A stretch of DNA of 64,000 nt from Variovorax sp. Root473 (GTDB lineage Bacteria; Pseudomonadota; Gammaproteobacteria; Burkholderiales; Burkholderiaceae_C). Positions 9,499 to 17,167 of this stretch are shown piece by piece (positions within the stretch are counted from its first letter, which is position 1; the number at the start of each line of letters is the position of its first letter). The stretch spans positions 1 to 64,000 of the forward strand of contig NZ_LMEV01000015.1 of the NCBI RefSeq assembly GCF_001426505.1, written 5' to 3'. Below the pieces are notes generated by a model. That model was not told the DNA's origin and ran no database searches. It worked only from the letters and a program-made list of their open reading frames with translations. The translations under genes and the position numbers were made by a program.

Positions 9499-10700
9499 CC
9501 CCGCGCCCGCCCGTTCCCGCCCTTCGGGCGCCCTGGGCGGCCGCGTCCCTCTTCGGTCTGGCCGCGATCGCGTTGGGCGCGCTGCTGGGCGCCCCCGCCG
9601 TCCAGGCGCAGCAGGAGTGCGAACTCAACGGCCAGCGCGTGAGCCCGGCCGACGGCAACAGCACCGCCGGAAAAACCGGACTGATGCGCTGCAAGGACCG
9701 CGGCAGCGGCGAACTCCAGCGCGAGCAGCAGGTGCAGAACGGCGTGTTCATGGGCCTGGTGCGCTTCTACGAGAAGGGCAAGCTCGCGCGCGAACACACC
9801 GTCAACGCCAAGGGCAACATGCAGGGCCGCGCGCGCGAGTTCGCGCCCGGCGGCCAGGTGCTGCGCGACGCCACGTACGACGACGGCCAGGAGCGCGGCC
9901 TCGTGCGCAGCTTCTACCCCGGCGGCCAGCTGCGGCGCGCTACCTTCCATCCCGACCGCGGCAGCGAACGCGCCATGGTCGAGTTCACCCCGCGCGGCCA
10001 GATGTCGATGCTGCGCTGCGCCGAGGCGCCCGTGCTGGCGCCGGTGGCCGACGATGCCAAGCTGTGCGGCTTCACGGGCGGGCCGTCGAACGTCGACCTG
10101 TTCGACGCGCGCGGCACGCTGCGTTCGAAGCTCTCGTACCTGGCCGGCAAGCGCGTGCGCACGCAGGAGTTCTACGACAACGGCAAGCCGTCGGTGCTCG
10201 ACGAGACCAGCGGCAACCGGCGCGTGGAGCGCAGCTTTTCCTCAGAAGGCGTGAAGCGGCGCGAAACCGTGTGGCTGCTGGTGGGTCGCTCGTCGATCCG
10301 CCAGCGCGAGCAGGAGTTTTCCGACCGCGGGGCGCTGGTGCGCGACCAGCGCTGGAACGCCTCGGGCGAACCCGTGAGCGACGACAGCTACCACCTCAAC
10401 GGCCAGCCGCGCAGCAAGGCCGTGTACAGCGGCACCGGCAGCGAGCGCACGGTCGACGTGACCGAGTTTTACGACAGCGGCCAGCGCGCCGCACAGGGCC
10501 GCTACCTCGCGCCGGGGCGTGGCCGACAGGTGCCCGTGGGCACGCACCAGCGCTTCAATGAAAAGGGCGAGCTGCTGGCCGAGTCGAGCTTCGACGACAA
10601 GGGCCGTGTGACGCGCGAGCGCAGCTGGGACGAAAACGGCGAACTGCAGCAGGACGACGAAGTCTTCGAAGACGGCTCGCGCAAGGCCTTCGCCCGCTGA
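9495..10700 (+). CDS. Exported YwqK/MORN-like repeat protein
   Basis: A 401-residue protein with an N-terminal signal peptide (AAASLFGLAAIALGALL up to about AVQAQ) followed by many short repeats of the type ExYxxGQxxxxxx(Y/F), for example EFYDNGKPS, SFYPGGQLR, EFYDSGQRA and RSWDENGEL. This pattern matches the YwqK-like repeat family, sometimes labelled as an antitoxin, which is related to MORN repeats. No toxin gene is adjacent and the protein is secreted, so an antitoxin role is unlikely. The GTG start at 9495 overlaps the VOC stop (GTGA) and gives the signal peptide at once; no better ATG exists. Confidence 0.75.
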   Translation: MTPRPPVPALRAPWAAASLFGLAAIALGALLGAPAVQAQQECELNGQRVSPADGNSTAGKTGLMRCKDRGSGELQREQQVQNGVFMGLVRFYEKGKLAREHTVNAKGNMQGRAREFAPGGQVLRDATYDDGQERGLVRSFYPGGQLRRATFHPDRGSERAMVEFTPRGQMSMLRCAEAPVLAPVADDAKLCGFTGGPSNVDLFDARGTLRSKLSYLAGKRVRTQEFYDNGKPSVLDETSGNRRVERSFSSEGVKRRETVWLLVGRSSIRQREQEFSDRGALVRDQRWNASGEPVSDDSYHLNGQPRSKAVYSGTGSERTVDVTEFYDSGQRAAQGRYLAPGRGRQVPVGTHQRFNEKGELLAESSFDDKGRVTRERSWDENGELQQDDEVFEDGSRKAFAR

Positions 10701-10716
10701 CGCGCTCCATTCGCGA

Positions 10717-10810
10717 GACACCGCAGAACCGGCTTTGCCGGGCTGCAGGTGTCGCCCCCGGTAGGGGGTAGGAGAAGCGGTACGAAGTGCGCGCAGCCTG
10801 GGGCGAGCTT
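10717..10810. repeat. Intergenic dispersed hairpin repeat, copy 1
   Basis: A repeat of about 95 bases in the gap downstream of the minus-strand Bug protein gene. It contains nested hairpins: outer stem GACACC (10717-10722) with GGTGTC (10748-10753), inner stem CCGGC-TTT-GCCGG, then a second hairpin CCCCC-GGTA-GGGGG. It matches the element at 30807-30901 in order, spacing and much of the sequence, with paired base changes in the outer stem. Probably a transcript-end or REP-like element. Confidence 0.75.
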
Positions 10811-10814
10811 TTTT

Positions 10815-11789
10815 CTAGTCCAGCTTGATGCCCGCCTGCTTGATGATCGGGCCCCAGCGCTTCGACTCCGCGCGCGACAGCGCCGCGAACTGCGCCGGCG
10901 TGCCGGGCATCGCTTCCATGCCGAAGTCGTCAAACCGCTTTTGCACGGCCGGCGTGCTGAAGGCCTTGTTCAGGTCGCTGTTGAGCTTGTTCACCACGGC
11001 GGCGGGCAGGCCGGCCGGGCCGAGGATGCCCTGGAACGCGAACACCTCGGTGTTGGGCACGCCCACTTCGGCCAGCGTCGGCACGTCGGGCAGGCGCTTG
11101 CTGCGCGCGCCCGAGCCGATGGCCAGCACGCGCACCTTGTTGCCCTGCATGATCGGCAGGCCCGAAGCCAGGTCCAGGAACATGCACGGCACCTGGCCGC
11201 CCATCACGTCGGCCATGGCCGGCGCCGCGCCGCGGTACGGGATGTGGGTGATGAAGGTGCCGGTGCGCGCCTTGAACATCTCCATCGCCAGGTGGTGCGG
11301 CGAGCCGTTGCCGGGCGACGCGTAGTTGACCTTGCCCGGGTTGGCCTTCACGTAGGCCAGGAACTCCTTGAAGGTCTTCGCCGGGAAGTCGGGGTGCACC
11401 ACCAGCGCCAGCGGGAACTTGCCGATGGCGCCGATGTACGTGAAGTCCTTTTCGGGGCTGAACGGCAGCTTGCTGAACAGGTGCTCGTTGAAGGCCAGCA
11501 CGGCGTTGTCGGCCGAGAGAATCGTGTAGCCGTCGGGCTTGCTCTTGGCGACCAGGTCGGCGCCGATGTTGGTCGACGCGCCGGGGCGGTTGTCGACCAC
11601 GATCTGCTGGCCCAGCGTCTGGCGCATGGCCTCGGCCAGCACGCGTGCGATCACGTCGGTGCCGCCGCCCGCGGGATACGGCACGACCCACTTGATGAGC
11701 TGCGAGGGGTAGTCCTGTGCGTGGGCGAAGGGGGTGGCGGCCACGGCGGCGCCGGAGGCGAGCGTGGCGAGAAGGGTGCGGCGATCCAT
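10815..11789 (-). CDS. Bug/TctC family tripartite tricarboxylate-type substrate-binding protein
   Basis: A 324-residue periplasmic binding protein of the Bug (TctC) family, which captures carboxylates and aromatic acids in Burkholderiales. After a signal peptide (MDRRTLLATLASGAAVAATPFAHAQ), the mature protein shows the family hallmark IKWVVPYPAGGGTDVIARVLAE and later VVDNRPGASTNIGADLVAKS. No TctA/TctB permease genes are nearby, as usual for these orphan proteins. It starts 4 bases after the DUF2783 stop, so it is in the hydroxylase operon and probably binds that pathway's substrate. An in-frame ATG at 11804 would add five residues. Confidence 0.9.
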   Translation of the reverse strand: MDRRTLLATLASGAAVAATPFAHAQDYPSQLIKWVVPYPAGGGTDVIARVLAEAMRQTLGQQIVVDNRPGASTNIGADLVAKSKPDGYTILSADNAVLAFNEHLFSKLPFSPEKDFTYIGAIGKFPLALVVHPDFPAKTFKEFLAYVKANPGKVNYASPGNGSPHHLAMEMFKARTGTFITHIPYRGAAPAMADVMGGQVPCMFLDLASGLPIMQGNKVRVLAIGSGARSKRLPDVPTLAEVGVPNTEVFAFQGILGPAGLPAAVVNKLNSDLNKAFSTPAVQKRFDDFGMEAMPGTPAQFAALSRAESKRWGPIIKQAGIKLD

Positions 11790-11793
11790 GAGA

Positions 11794-12030
11794 TCAATCT
11801 CCATGTTGTTGTTCGGAAGCGGACAGCGATGGTACGGGCAGCGCGCGCAACGCGTCGGCCAGTGCGGCGCGGCAGCGCGACTCGTCGCCGACCTGCTCGA
11901 ACAGCAGCAGCGCGAGCCGTGCAAGGAACAGCGATTCGCGTTCGGCGCCGGCCTCGGTGATGGCGCGCGCGCACTCGGCGTACAGCCGGTCGCGGGCGTC
12001 GGGGTGGAGCGAGGAGGCGGAGGTCGTCAT
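11794..12030 (-). CDS. DUF2783-like small protein
   Basis: A 78-residue acidic helical protein (DARDRLYAECARAITE, ESLFLARLALLLFEQVGD) resembling DUF2783, a family of small proteins encoded next to FAD-dependent aromatic hydroxylases. Its function is not established; it may be an accessory subunit. Its start codon overlaps the hydroxylase stop by four bases (ATGA), so the two are translationally coupled, and the Bug protein follows 4 bases later. The family call is from memory of pattern and context, not from a search. Confidence 0.65.
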   Translation of the reverse strand: MTTSASSLHPDARDRLYAECARAITEAGAERESLFLARLALLLFEQVGDESRCRAALADALRALPVPSLSASEQQHGD

Positions 12031-13787
12031 GCGGGAATGTCCTGTGAGGTGACGGCCGCGGCGACGGCGGCGCGGGCCAGCGCGGCGGGCAATGCGCCGG
12101 CCGGCAGACGGCGCCAGCGCGCGGCCACGTGGCCGTCGGGGCGCAGCAGGTAGATGGCGCCGTCGCTGGCGCCGAGTGCGGCAAGCACGGCGTCGGACGC
12201 CTGCGCATCGGCGCCCTCGCAGCCCAGGCCGGCGATGGTGCGCACCGCAAAAGGCAATGCGCCCTGCTCCGCCTGCGCGATGTCGACGGCGGGCAGCGAC
12301 GCCACATCCGGCCTCAGCACCAGCAGCGTGAACACCGGGCCGATCCAGTCCGTCAGGTGGCCTTGCGCGAGCGGTTGCTCCGGCATCGCCTCGCCCGGCA
12401 GCGGCCCGGCGGGGAGCGTGTCGCCCGCGCTCGACAGCGCCGAATCGTCATAACGCACGGCCTGCGTCTGGCGCGGGTTGATGAGTTGCGCGATGCCCCG
12501 GTGCGCCTCGGACAGCGACAGCGCCGCCTCGCGCAGCAAATCGAAGCCGCGCGACGGCGGCGACATGAACTCGGTGCTGCGCATCGCGCTCTCGGCGTTG
12601 ATGTGGAAGGCCGCGATGCGCTCCTGCGAGTACGCATCGAGCAGCGCCGCGCCCGACAGGCCCTGGGCCACGAAGGCCAGCTTCCAGGCCAGGTTGTCGG
12701 CATCGTCGAAACCCGAGTTGAGGCCGCGCACGCCGAAGATCGGCATCGCGTGCGCCGCGTTGCCCGCGAACACCACACGGCCGTGGCGGTAGCTGTCGAG
12801 CGTCATCGCGCCAGCGCGGTAGACCGAGGTCCACACCGTCTTCCACGGCAGGTGGCCTTCGCCGATGGCGTCGAGGTGGCGCTGCACGAACTCGGCCACG
12901 GCCTCGGGCTGCAGTGCGTCTTCGGTGCTTTGGCCGGCGCGCAGCTGGTAGTCGATGCGCCAGATGTCGTCGGGCTGGCGGTGCATCAGCACGGTCGAGC
13001 CGGGGTTCCACGGCGGATCGAACCAGGCGCGGCGCTCGGTCGGATGGCCGCTGTGCAGCTCGATGTCGATGATCACGTAGCGGCCTTCGTAGCCCGTGCC
13101 TTCCAGCGCCAGCCCGAGCGACTTGCGCACGAAGCTCTGGCCGCCGTCGCAGGCCGCGAGCCACTGGCCGCGCAGGCGGTAGGCGCCCAGGGCGTTGCGC
13201 ACGTCGAGCGTCACGCCCTCCTCATCCTGCGCGAGCGCCGTGAGCTCGGTGCCCCAGCGGATGTCGACGAGCCCCGGCGTCGCCGCGTTGCGGCGCTCGA
13301 TCTCGTCCAGCAGGTACTGCTCGATGTAGTACTGCTCCAGGTTGATCATGGGCGGCAGCTTCTGCTGCGCGTCCTGCGGCATCTCGAAGCGGAACACCTC
13401 GGCCGTCTTGTAGAAACTGCGGCCCACGCTCCACGGCAGGCCCTTGCCCAGGAAGGCCGGCAGCGCGCCCAGGCGCTCGACGATCTCCAGGCTGCGGCGC
13501 GAGATGCAGGCCGCGCGACTGCCCACGCAGACCGTGTCGTCGGCCTCGAGCACCACGCTGCGCACGCCGTGGTTGGCGAGCCCCAGCGCGAGCGCCATGC
13601 CCACGGGGCCGCCGCCCGCGATCACGACCGGATGACAGCCGGGCTCCATGCCGTCGACACCGAGCGACGGCAGCCGGGGCGCGAAGCGCGTGTAGCGGAA
13701 GGCGCCGACCGAGGGCGGCAGCGCGGTCGCGGAGGACGGCGGTGGCACGGGGCCGGTGGCGGCGTCGGCGGTACGGGTGGAGGTCAT
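12027..13787 (-). CDS. FAD-dependent aromatic-ring hydroxylase (MhpA/UbiH class)
   Basis: A 586-residue group A flavin monooxygenase. The FAD-binding GGGPVG motif is at 58-63 (VVIAGGGPVGMALALGLANHG), the middle DG motif (ACDGGQSFVRKSLG) at about 214, and the second FAD motif at 342-346. In the last, the usual GDAAH reads GNAAH: Asn343 replaces the Asp that contacts the FAD ribityl chain. The rest of that region (MPIFGVRGLNSGFDDADNLAWKL) is typical. The C-terminal 130 residues are thioredoxin-like in this class. Expected reaction: NAD(P)H- and O2-dependent hydroxylation of a phenolic substrate. First gene of an operon with DUF2783 and the Bug protein, divergent from a LuxR-type regulator. An N-terminal extension of about 50 residues precedes the FAD domain. 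Confidence 0.87.
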   Translation of the reverse strand: MTSTRTADAATGPVPPPSSATALPPSVGAFRYTRFAPRLPSLGVDGMEPGCHPVVIAGGGPVGMALALGLANHGVRSVVLEADDTVCVGSRAACISRRSLEIVERLGALPAFLGKGLPWSVGRSFYKTAEVFRFEMPQDAQQKLPPMINLEQYYIEQYLLDEIERRNAATPGLVDIRWGTELTALAQDEEGVTLDVRNALGAYRLRGQWLAACDGGQSFVRKSLGLALEGTGYEGRYVIIDIELHSGHPTERRAWFDPPWNPGSTVLMHRQPDDIWRIDYQLRAGQSTEDALQPEAVAEFVQRHLDAIGEGHLPWKTVWTSVYRAGAMTLDSYRHGRVVFAGNAAHAMPIFGVRGLNSGFDDADNLAWKLAFVAQGLSGAALLDAYSQERIAAFHINAESAMRSTEFMSPPSRGFDLLREAALSLSEAHRGIAQLINPRQTQAVRYDDSALSSAGDTLPAGPLPGEAMPEQPLAQGHLTDWIGPVFTLLVLRPDVASLPAVDIAQAEQGALPFAVRTIAGLGCEGADAQASDAVLAALGASDGAIYLLRPDGHVAARWRRLPAGALPAALARAAVAAAVTSQDIPA

Positions 13788-13791
13788 GGAA

Positions 13792-13804
13792 CGGGATTGT
13801 CCCG
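13792..13804. promoter_or_regulatory. Small palindrome in the hydroxylase/LuxR divergent region
   Basis: CGGGA-TTG-TCCCG is a perfect five-base-arm palindrome only 5 bases upstream of the hydroxylase start, within the 84-base gap shared with the LuxR-type gene. It could be an operator, but it is short and could arise by chance in GC-rich DNA. Confidence 0.3.
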
Positions 13805-13871
13805 ATGCAGCGCCTGCGCCAATGTCATAACTTTGTAGGAGGTACTTACCCTATCCTTTTCTTCGATCCCC

Positions 13872-14669
13872 ATGAAACGCTGGCGCCTCCACCCTGCCGC
13901 CGATGCGCAACTGTCGGCCGCCGTCGTCGGCGACGTGCTCGCGGGCATCGGCACGCCGCACCTGGCGGCCAGCTGCCTCGCGGCGATGCACCGCGTGATG
14001 CCCGTCACCTTCTGCACCGTGTTCGGCGTCGACGCCACCGGCCGCATCGAGACCGTCTCCGCCGCCAGCAGCTACGGCAGCACGGCCGAGCGCACCGCCG
14101 AACGCTACGTGGCGCAGCGCTTCGACCTGCTCGACCCCAACATGGCCTGGCTCGCCGCGCGCAAGCTGCCGAAACGCGCGCAACTGTGGATGGGCCACCA
14201 GCACGGCGACGAAGTAGCCGACCCCGCCTACCGCGCCGCCTGCTACGGCGACGTGGGCATCCGCGAACGCAGCTCGGTGCTGCTGCTGCGCCCCAGCGGC
14301 CAGCGCGTGGCCGTGAGCTTCTACCGCAGCCTGGCCCAGCCCGAGTTCGGCGAGGCCGACTTCACCGTCATCGCCGCCCACGCCACGCTGCTGGCCGACG
14401 CCGCCAGTGCCCACAGCCGCAGCGCCGCGGCCGTGCACGAAGCGGCCGCGCCCACCCTCGCCTCGCGGCTATTGACGCTGAGCCTGCGCGAACGCGAAGT
14501 CATCGGCCACCTGATGGCCGGGCGCACCGCGAAGGACACGGCGCGCGCGCTCGGCGTGGAGCTGAGCACGGTGCGCACACACCAGTACCGCGCGTTCCGG
14601 CGGTTGGGGATTCGGACGCAGAAGGAGTTGCTGCGCGGGGCGATGCCCGCGGCCGTCACGGCATCGTGA
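13872..14669 (+). CDS. LuxR-type HTH transcriptional regulator
   Basis: A 265-residue regulator. The C-terminal helix-turn-helix of the LuxR/FixJ type is clear (about 197-258: LTLSLREREVIGHLMAGRT, LGVELSTVRTHQYRAFRRLGI). The first 180 residues are an undefined sensing domain without the conserved Trp/Tyr/Asp pattern of AHL-binding proteins, so the ligand is unknown. It is divergent from the hydroxylase operon and is the obvious candidate regulator of it. Its 3' end overlaps the convergent alcohol dehydrogenase gene by 14 bases. Confidence 0.85.
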   Translation: MKRWRLHPAADAQLSAAVVGDVLAGIGTPHLAASCLAAMHRVMPVTFCTVFGVDATGRIETVSAASSYGSTAERTAERYVAQRFDLLDPNMAWLAARKLPKRAQLWMGHQHGDEVADPAYRAACYGDVGIRERSSVLLLRPSGQRVAVSFYRSLAQPEFGEADFTVIAAHATLLADAASAHSRSAAAVHEAAAPTLASRLLTLSLREREVIGHLMAGRTAKDTARALGVELSTVRTHQYRAFRRLGIRTQKELLRGAMPAAVTAS

Positions 14670-15783
14670 CGATCTGCCGGATGGCCTCGCCGCGCTGCAG
14701 GCGGTCGAAGCCCTCGTTGATCTCCTCGAGCTTCAGGCGCCCGGTGAGCAGCCGGTCCACGGGCAGCTTGCCCTGGCGGTACAGCGCGATGAAGCGCCCC
14801 AGGTCGCGCCGCGGCACGCAGCTGCCGAGGTAGCTGCCCTTGAGCGTGCGTTCCTCGGCCACGAGGTGCCAGACCGGCGTGTTCAGCGTCTGGATGGCGG
14901 CGGGCAGGCCCACGGTCACGGTGGTGCCGCCGCGGCGCGTGACCTTGTAGGCGAACTCCAGCGCCTTGGCCGAACCCACCATCTCGAGCGCATGGTCGAC
15001 GCCGCCCTCGGTCATGTCGCGCAGCCGCTTGGCCGCGTCGGGGTCGCTGGCGTTGACGCTGTCGGTGGCGCCCAGCGCGAGGGCGAAATCGAGCTTGTCC
15101 TGCGCCAGGTCGACCGCGATCACGCGCGCGGCGCCCGCCGCCAGCGCGCCCAGGAGCGCGGCCAGCCCCACGCCGCCGAGCCCCACCACGGCCACGGTCT
15201 GACCCGGCCGCACCTGCGAGGTGTTGACCACGGCGCCGACGCCGGTCACCACCGCGCAGCCGAACATGGCGGCGATCTCCAGCGGCAGCTCGCGGTCGAT
15301 CTTGTGCAGCGAGCGGCGCGACACCGTCGCGTACTCGGCAAAGGCCGACACGCCCACGAAGTGGTCCATCGGCTCGCCGCGGTACGACAGCCGCCGCGCG
15401 CCGCCCAGCAGCGTGCCCGCCACGTTGGCCGCGCCGCCCGGCTCGCACAGCGCGGGCCGGCCCTCGGCGCACGGCGCGCAATGGCCGCAGCTCGGCACGA
15501 AGACCAGGATCACATGGTCGCCCGGCGCCAGGTCGGTCACGCCCTCGCCCAGCGCCTCGACCACGCCGGCCGCTTCATGGCCCAGCACGATCGGCGTGCG
15601 GCGCGGCCGGTCGCCGTTGAGGATGGACAGGTCCGAGTGGCACAGCCCCGCGGCCGCGATGCGCACCAGCACCTCGCCGGGGCCGGGCGGCGCCAGCTCG
15701 ACCTCCTCGATCTCGAGCGGTCGGCTCTGGGCATAGGGCGCGGGGGCGCCGAGGCGCTGCAGGACGGCGGCACGGATTTTCAT
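14656..15783 (-). CDS. Zinc-dependent alcohol dehydrogenase (MDR family)
   Basis: A 375-residue medium-chain dehydrogenase/reductase. It has the catalytic-zinc region (GHEAAGVVEALGEGV after CHSDLS), the four-Cys structural-zinc loop (CGHCAPCAEGRPALC) and the NAD-binding VVGLGGVGLAALLGA Rossmann motif. It resembles class III and benzyl or aryl alcohol dehydrogenases. It oxidises an alcohol to an aldehyde with NAD; the substrate is unknown. A strong ribosome site (AAGGAG) precedes ATG 15783. It lies 27 bases after the stop of the binding-protein gene on the same strand, so it is probably in one transcript with that gene and the FAH-family gene. Confidence 0.9.
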   Translation of the reverse strand: MKIRAAVLQRLGAPAPYAQSRPLEIEEVELAPPGPGEVLVRIAAAGLCHSDLSILNGDRPRRTPIVLGHEAAGVVEALGEGVTDLAPGDHVILVFVPSCGHCAPCAEGRPALCEPGGAANVAGTLLGGARRLSYRGEPMDHFVGVSAFAEYATVSRRSLHKIDRELPLEIAAMFGCAVVTGVGAVVNTSQVRPGQTVAVVGLGGVGLAALLGALAAGAARVIAVDLAQDKLDFALALGATDSVNASDPDAAKRLRDMTEGGVDHALEMVGSAKALEFAYKVTRRGGTTVTVGLPAAIQTLNTPVWHLVAEERTLKGSYLGSCVPRRDLGRFIALYRQGKLPVDRLLTGRLKLEEINEGFDRLQRGEAIRQIVTMP

Positions 15784-15810
15784 GGGGTCTCCTTGGGTTC
15801 GGTCAGGCGA

Positions 15811-17043
15811 TCAGGACTTCGCTGCGGCCACCAGCGGGCACTTGCTCTTGGACAAGGGCTGGAAGGCCTTGTCGCCGGGGATCGAGGACAGCACCGTGTA
15901 GTAGTCCCACGGGTACTTCGACTCGGCGGGCTTCTTCACGCTCACCAGGTACATGTCGTGCACCATGCGGCCGTCGGCGCGGATCGTGCCGCCCTGCGCG
16001 AAGAAGTCGTTCACCGGCATCGCCTTCATCTCCGCGGCCACGGTGGCGCCGTCGTCGGTGCCCGCGGCCTGCACCGCCTTCAGGTAGTGCGTGACCGCCG
16101 AGTAGGCGCCGGCCTGGATCATCGAAGGCATCTTCTTCATGCGCTCGAAGTAGCGCCGCGCCCAGGCCCGCGACTCGGGCGTGCGGTCCCAGTAGAAGCC
16201 GGTGGCGAAGGTCATGCCCTGCGCCTGCGCCAGGCCCAGCGCATGCACGTCGTTGATGAACATCAGCATCGGCACCACGCGCTGCTTCGGCGACACGCCG
16301 AACTGCCGCGCCGCCTTGACGGCATTGACCGTGTCGCTGGTGGCGTTGGCCAGCGCGATGGTGTCGGCCCCCGAGGCCTGCGCCTGCAGCACGTACGACG
16401 AGAAGTCGCTCGCGTTGAGCGGGTGGAACACGCTGCCGATCACCTTGCCCTGCAGCTCGCCGACGAACTCGGTCATGTTGGCGGCCATGGCCTTGCCGAA
16501 GGCGTAGTCCACCCCGAGCAGGAACCAGGTCTTGCCGCCCTGGCGGCTCACGCCCTGCGCGGCGCCGTTGGCCAGCGCATAGGTGTCGTAGGTGTAGTGG
16601 ACCGAGGTCGGCGCGCAGGCTTCGTTGGTGAGCGCCACCGAGGCGCCGCCGGTGTTGATCGACAGCTTCTGCCGCTCGCGCGCCAGGTTGACCACCGACA
16701 GCGCGACGGCCGAGTTGTTCATGTCGAAGATGGCATCGACGCCGTCGCGGTCGTACCAGGTGCGCGCCAGCGAGGCGCCGATGTCGGCCTTGTTCTGGTG
16801 GTCGCCCCAGACCAGCTCGATGGGCCGCCCGAGCACTTTGCCGCCGAAGTCCTCGATGGCCATGCGCGCGGCCTCGACCGAGCCGCGTCCCGCGGTGTCG
16901 GCATACAGGCCCGACATGTCCGACAGCACGCCCACGCGCACCTTGTCGTCGCTGAGCTTCTGGGCGGCGGCCTGCCCGGCCAGCGCCATGCCCATCACCC
17001 CCCATGCGCACAGCGCGCGCCCCGCCAGCTTCGGCATGCCCAT
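15811..17043 (-). CDS. Branched-chain amino acid type ABC substrate-binding protein
   Basis: A 410-residue periplasmic binding protein of the LivJ/Peripla_BP_6 class. A signal peptide (ALCAWGVMGMALAGQAAAQ) is followed by KVRVGVLSDMSGLYADTAGRG and the conserved internal repeats of a type I periplasmic fold. In Burkholderiales these proteins often bind aromatic or short-chain acids rather than amino acids. No ABC permease or ATPase genes lie nearby, so it must share transport components from elsewhere. AAGGAG precedes ATG 17043. Context suggests it feeds the hydrolase and dehydrogenase around it. Confidence 0.9.
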   Translation of the reverse strand: MGMPKLAGRALCAWGVMGMALAGQAAAQKLSDDKVRVGVLSDMSGLYADTAGRGSVEAARMAIEDFGGKVLGRPIELVWGDHQNKADIGASLARTWYDRDGVDAIFDMNNSAVALSVVNLARERQKLSINTGGASVALTNEACAPTSVHYTYDTYALANGAAQGVSRQGGKTWFLLGVDYAFGKAMAANMTEFVGELQGKVIGSVFHPLNASDFSSYVLQAQASGADTIALANATSDTVNAVKAARQFGVSPKQRVVPMLMFINDVHALGLAQAQGMTFATGFYWDRTPESRAWARRYFERMKKMPSMIQAGAYSAVTHYLKAVQAAGTDDGATVAAEMKAMPVNDFFAQGGTIRADGRMVHDMYLVSVKKPAESKYPWDYYTVLSSIPGDKAFQPLSKSKCPLVAAAKS

Positions 17044-17167
17044 GGACCTGTCTCCTTGCAGTGAACGGATCGCTGCATCCTAGGCAGCGCCCGCCACGCA
17101 GGGTTGGGCTTTGCGGAACGGGGGCTTCCGGCCAGCCGAACGGGGGGAAACCCCGACAGGGCCTGCG

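Noticed and set aside
9495-10700. Antitoxin of a toxin-antitoxin pair
   Set aside because: The protein has a signal peptide, is 401 residues long and has no toxin gene on either side; the antitoxin label for YwqK repeats is only nominal.
10717-10810. CRISPR repeat or insertion sequence end
   Set aside because: Only two distant copies with nested hairpins, no spacers, no transposase and no target-site duplication; it fits a dispersed intergenic element better.
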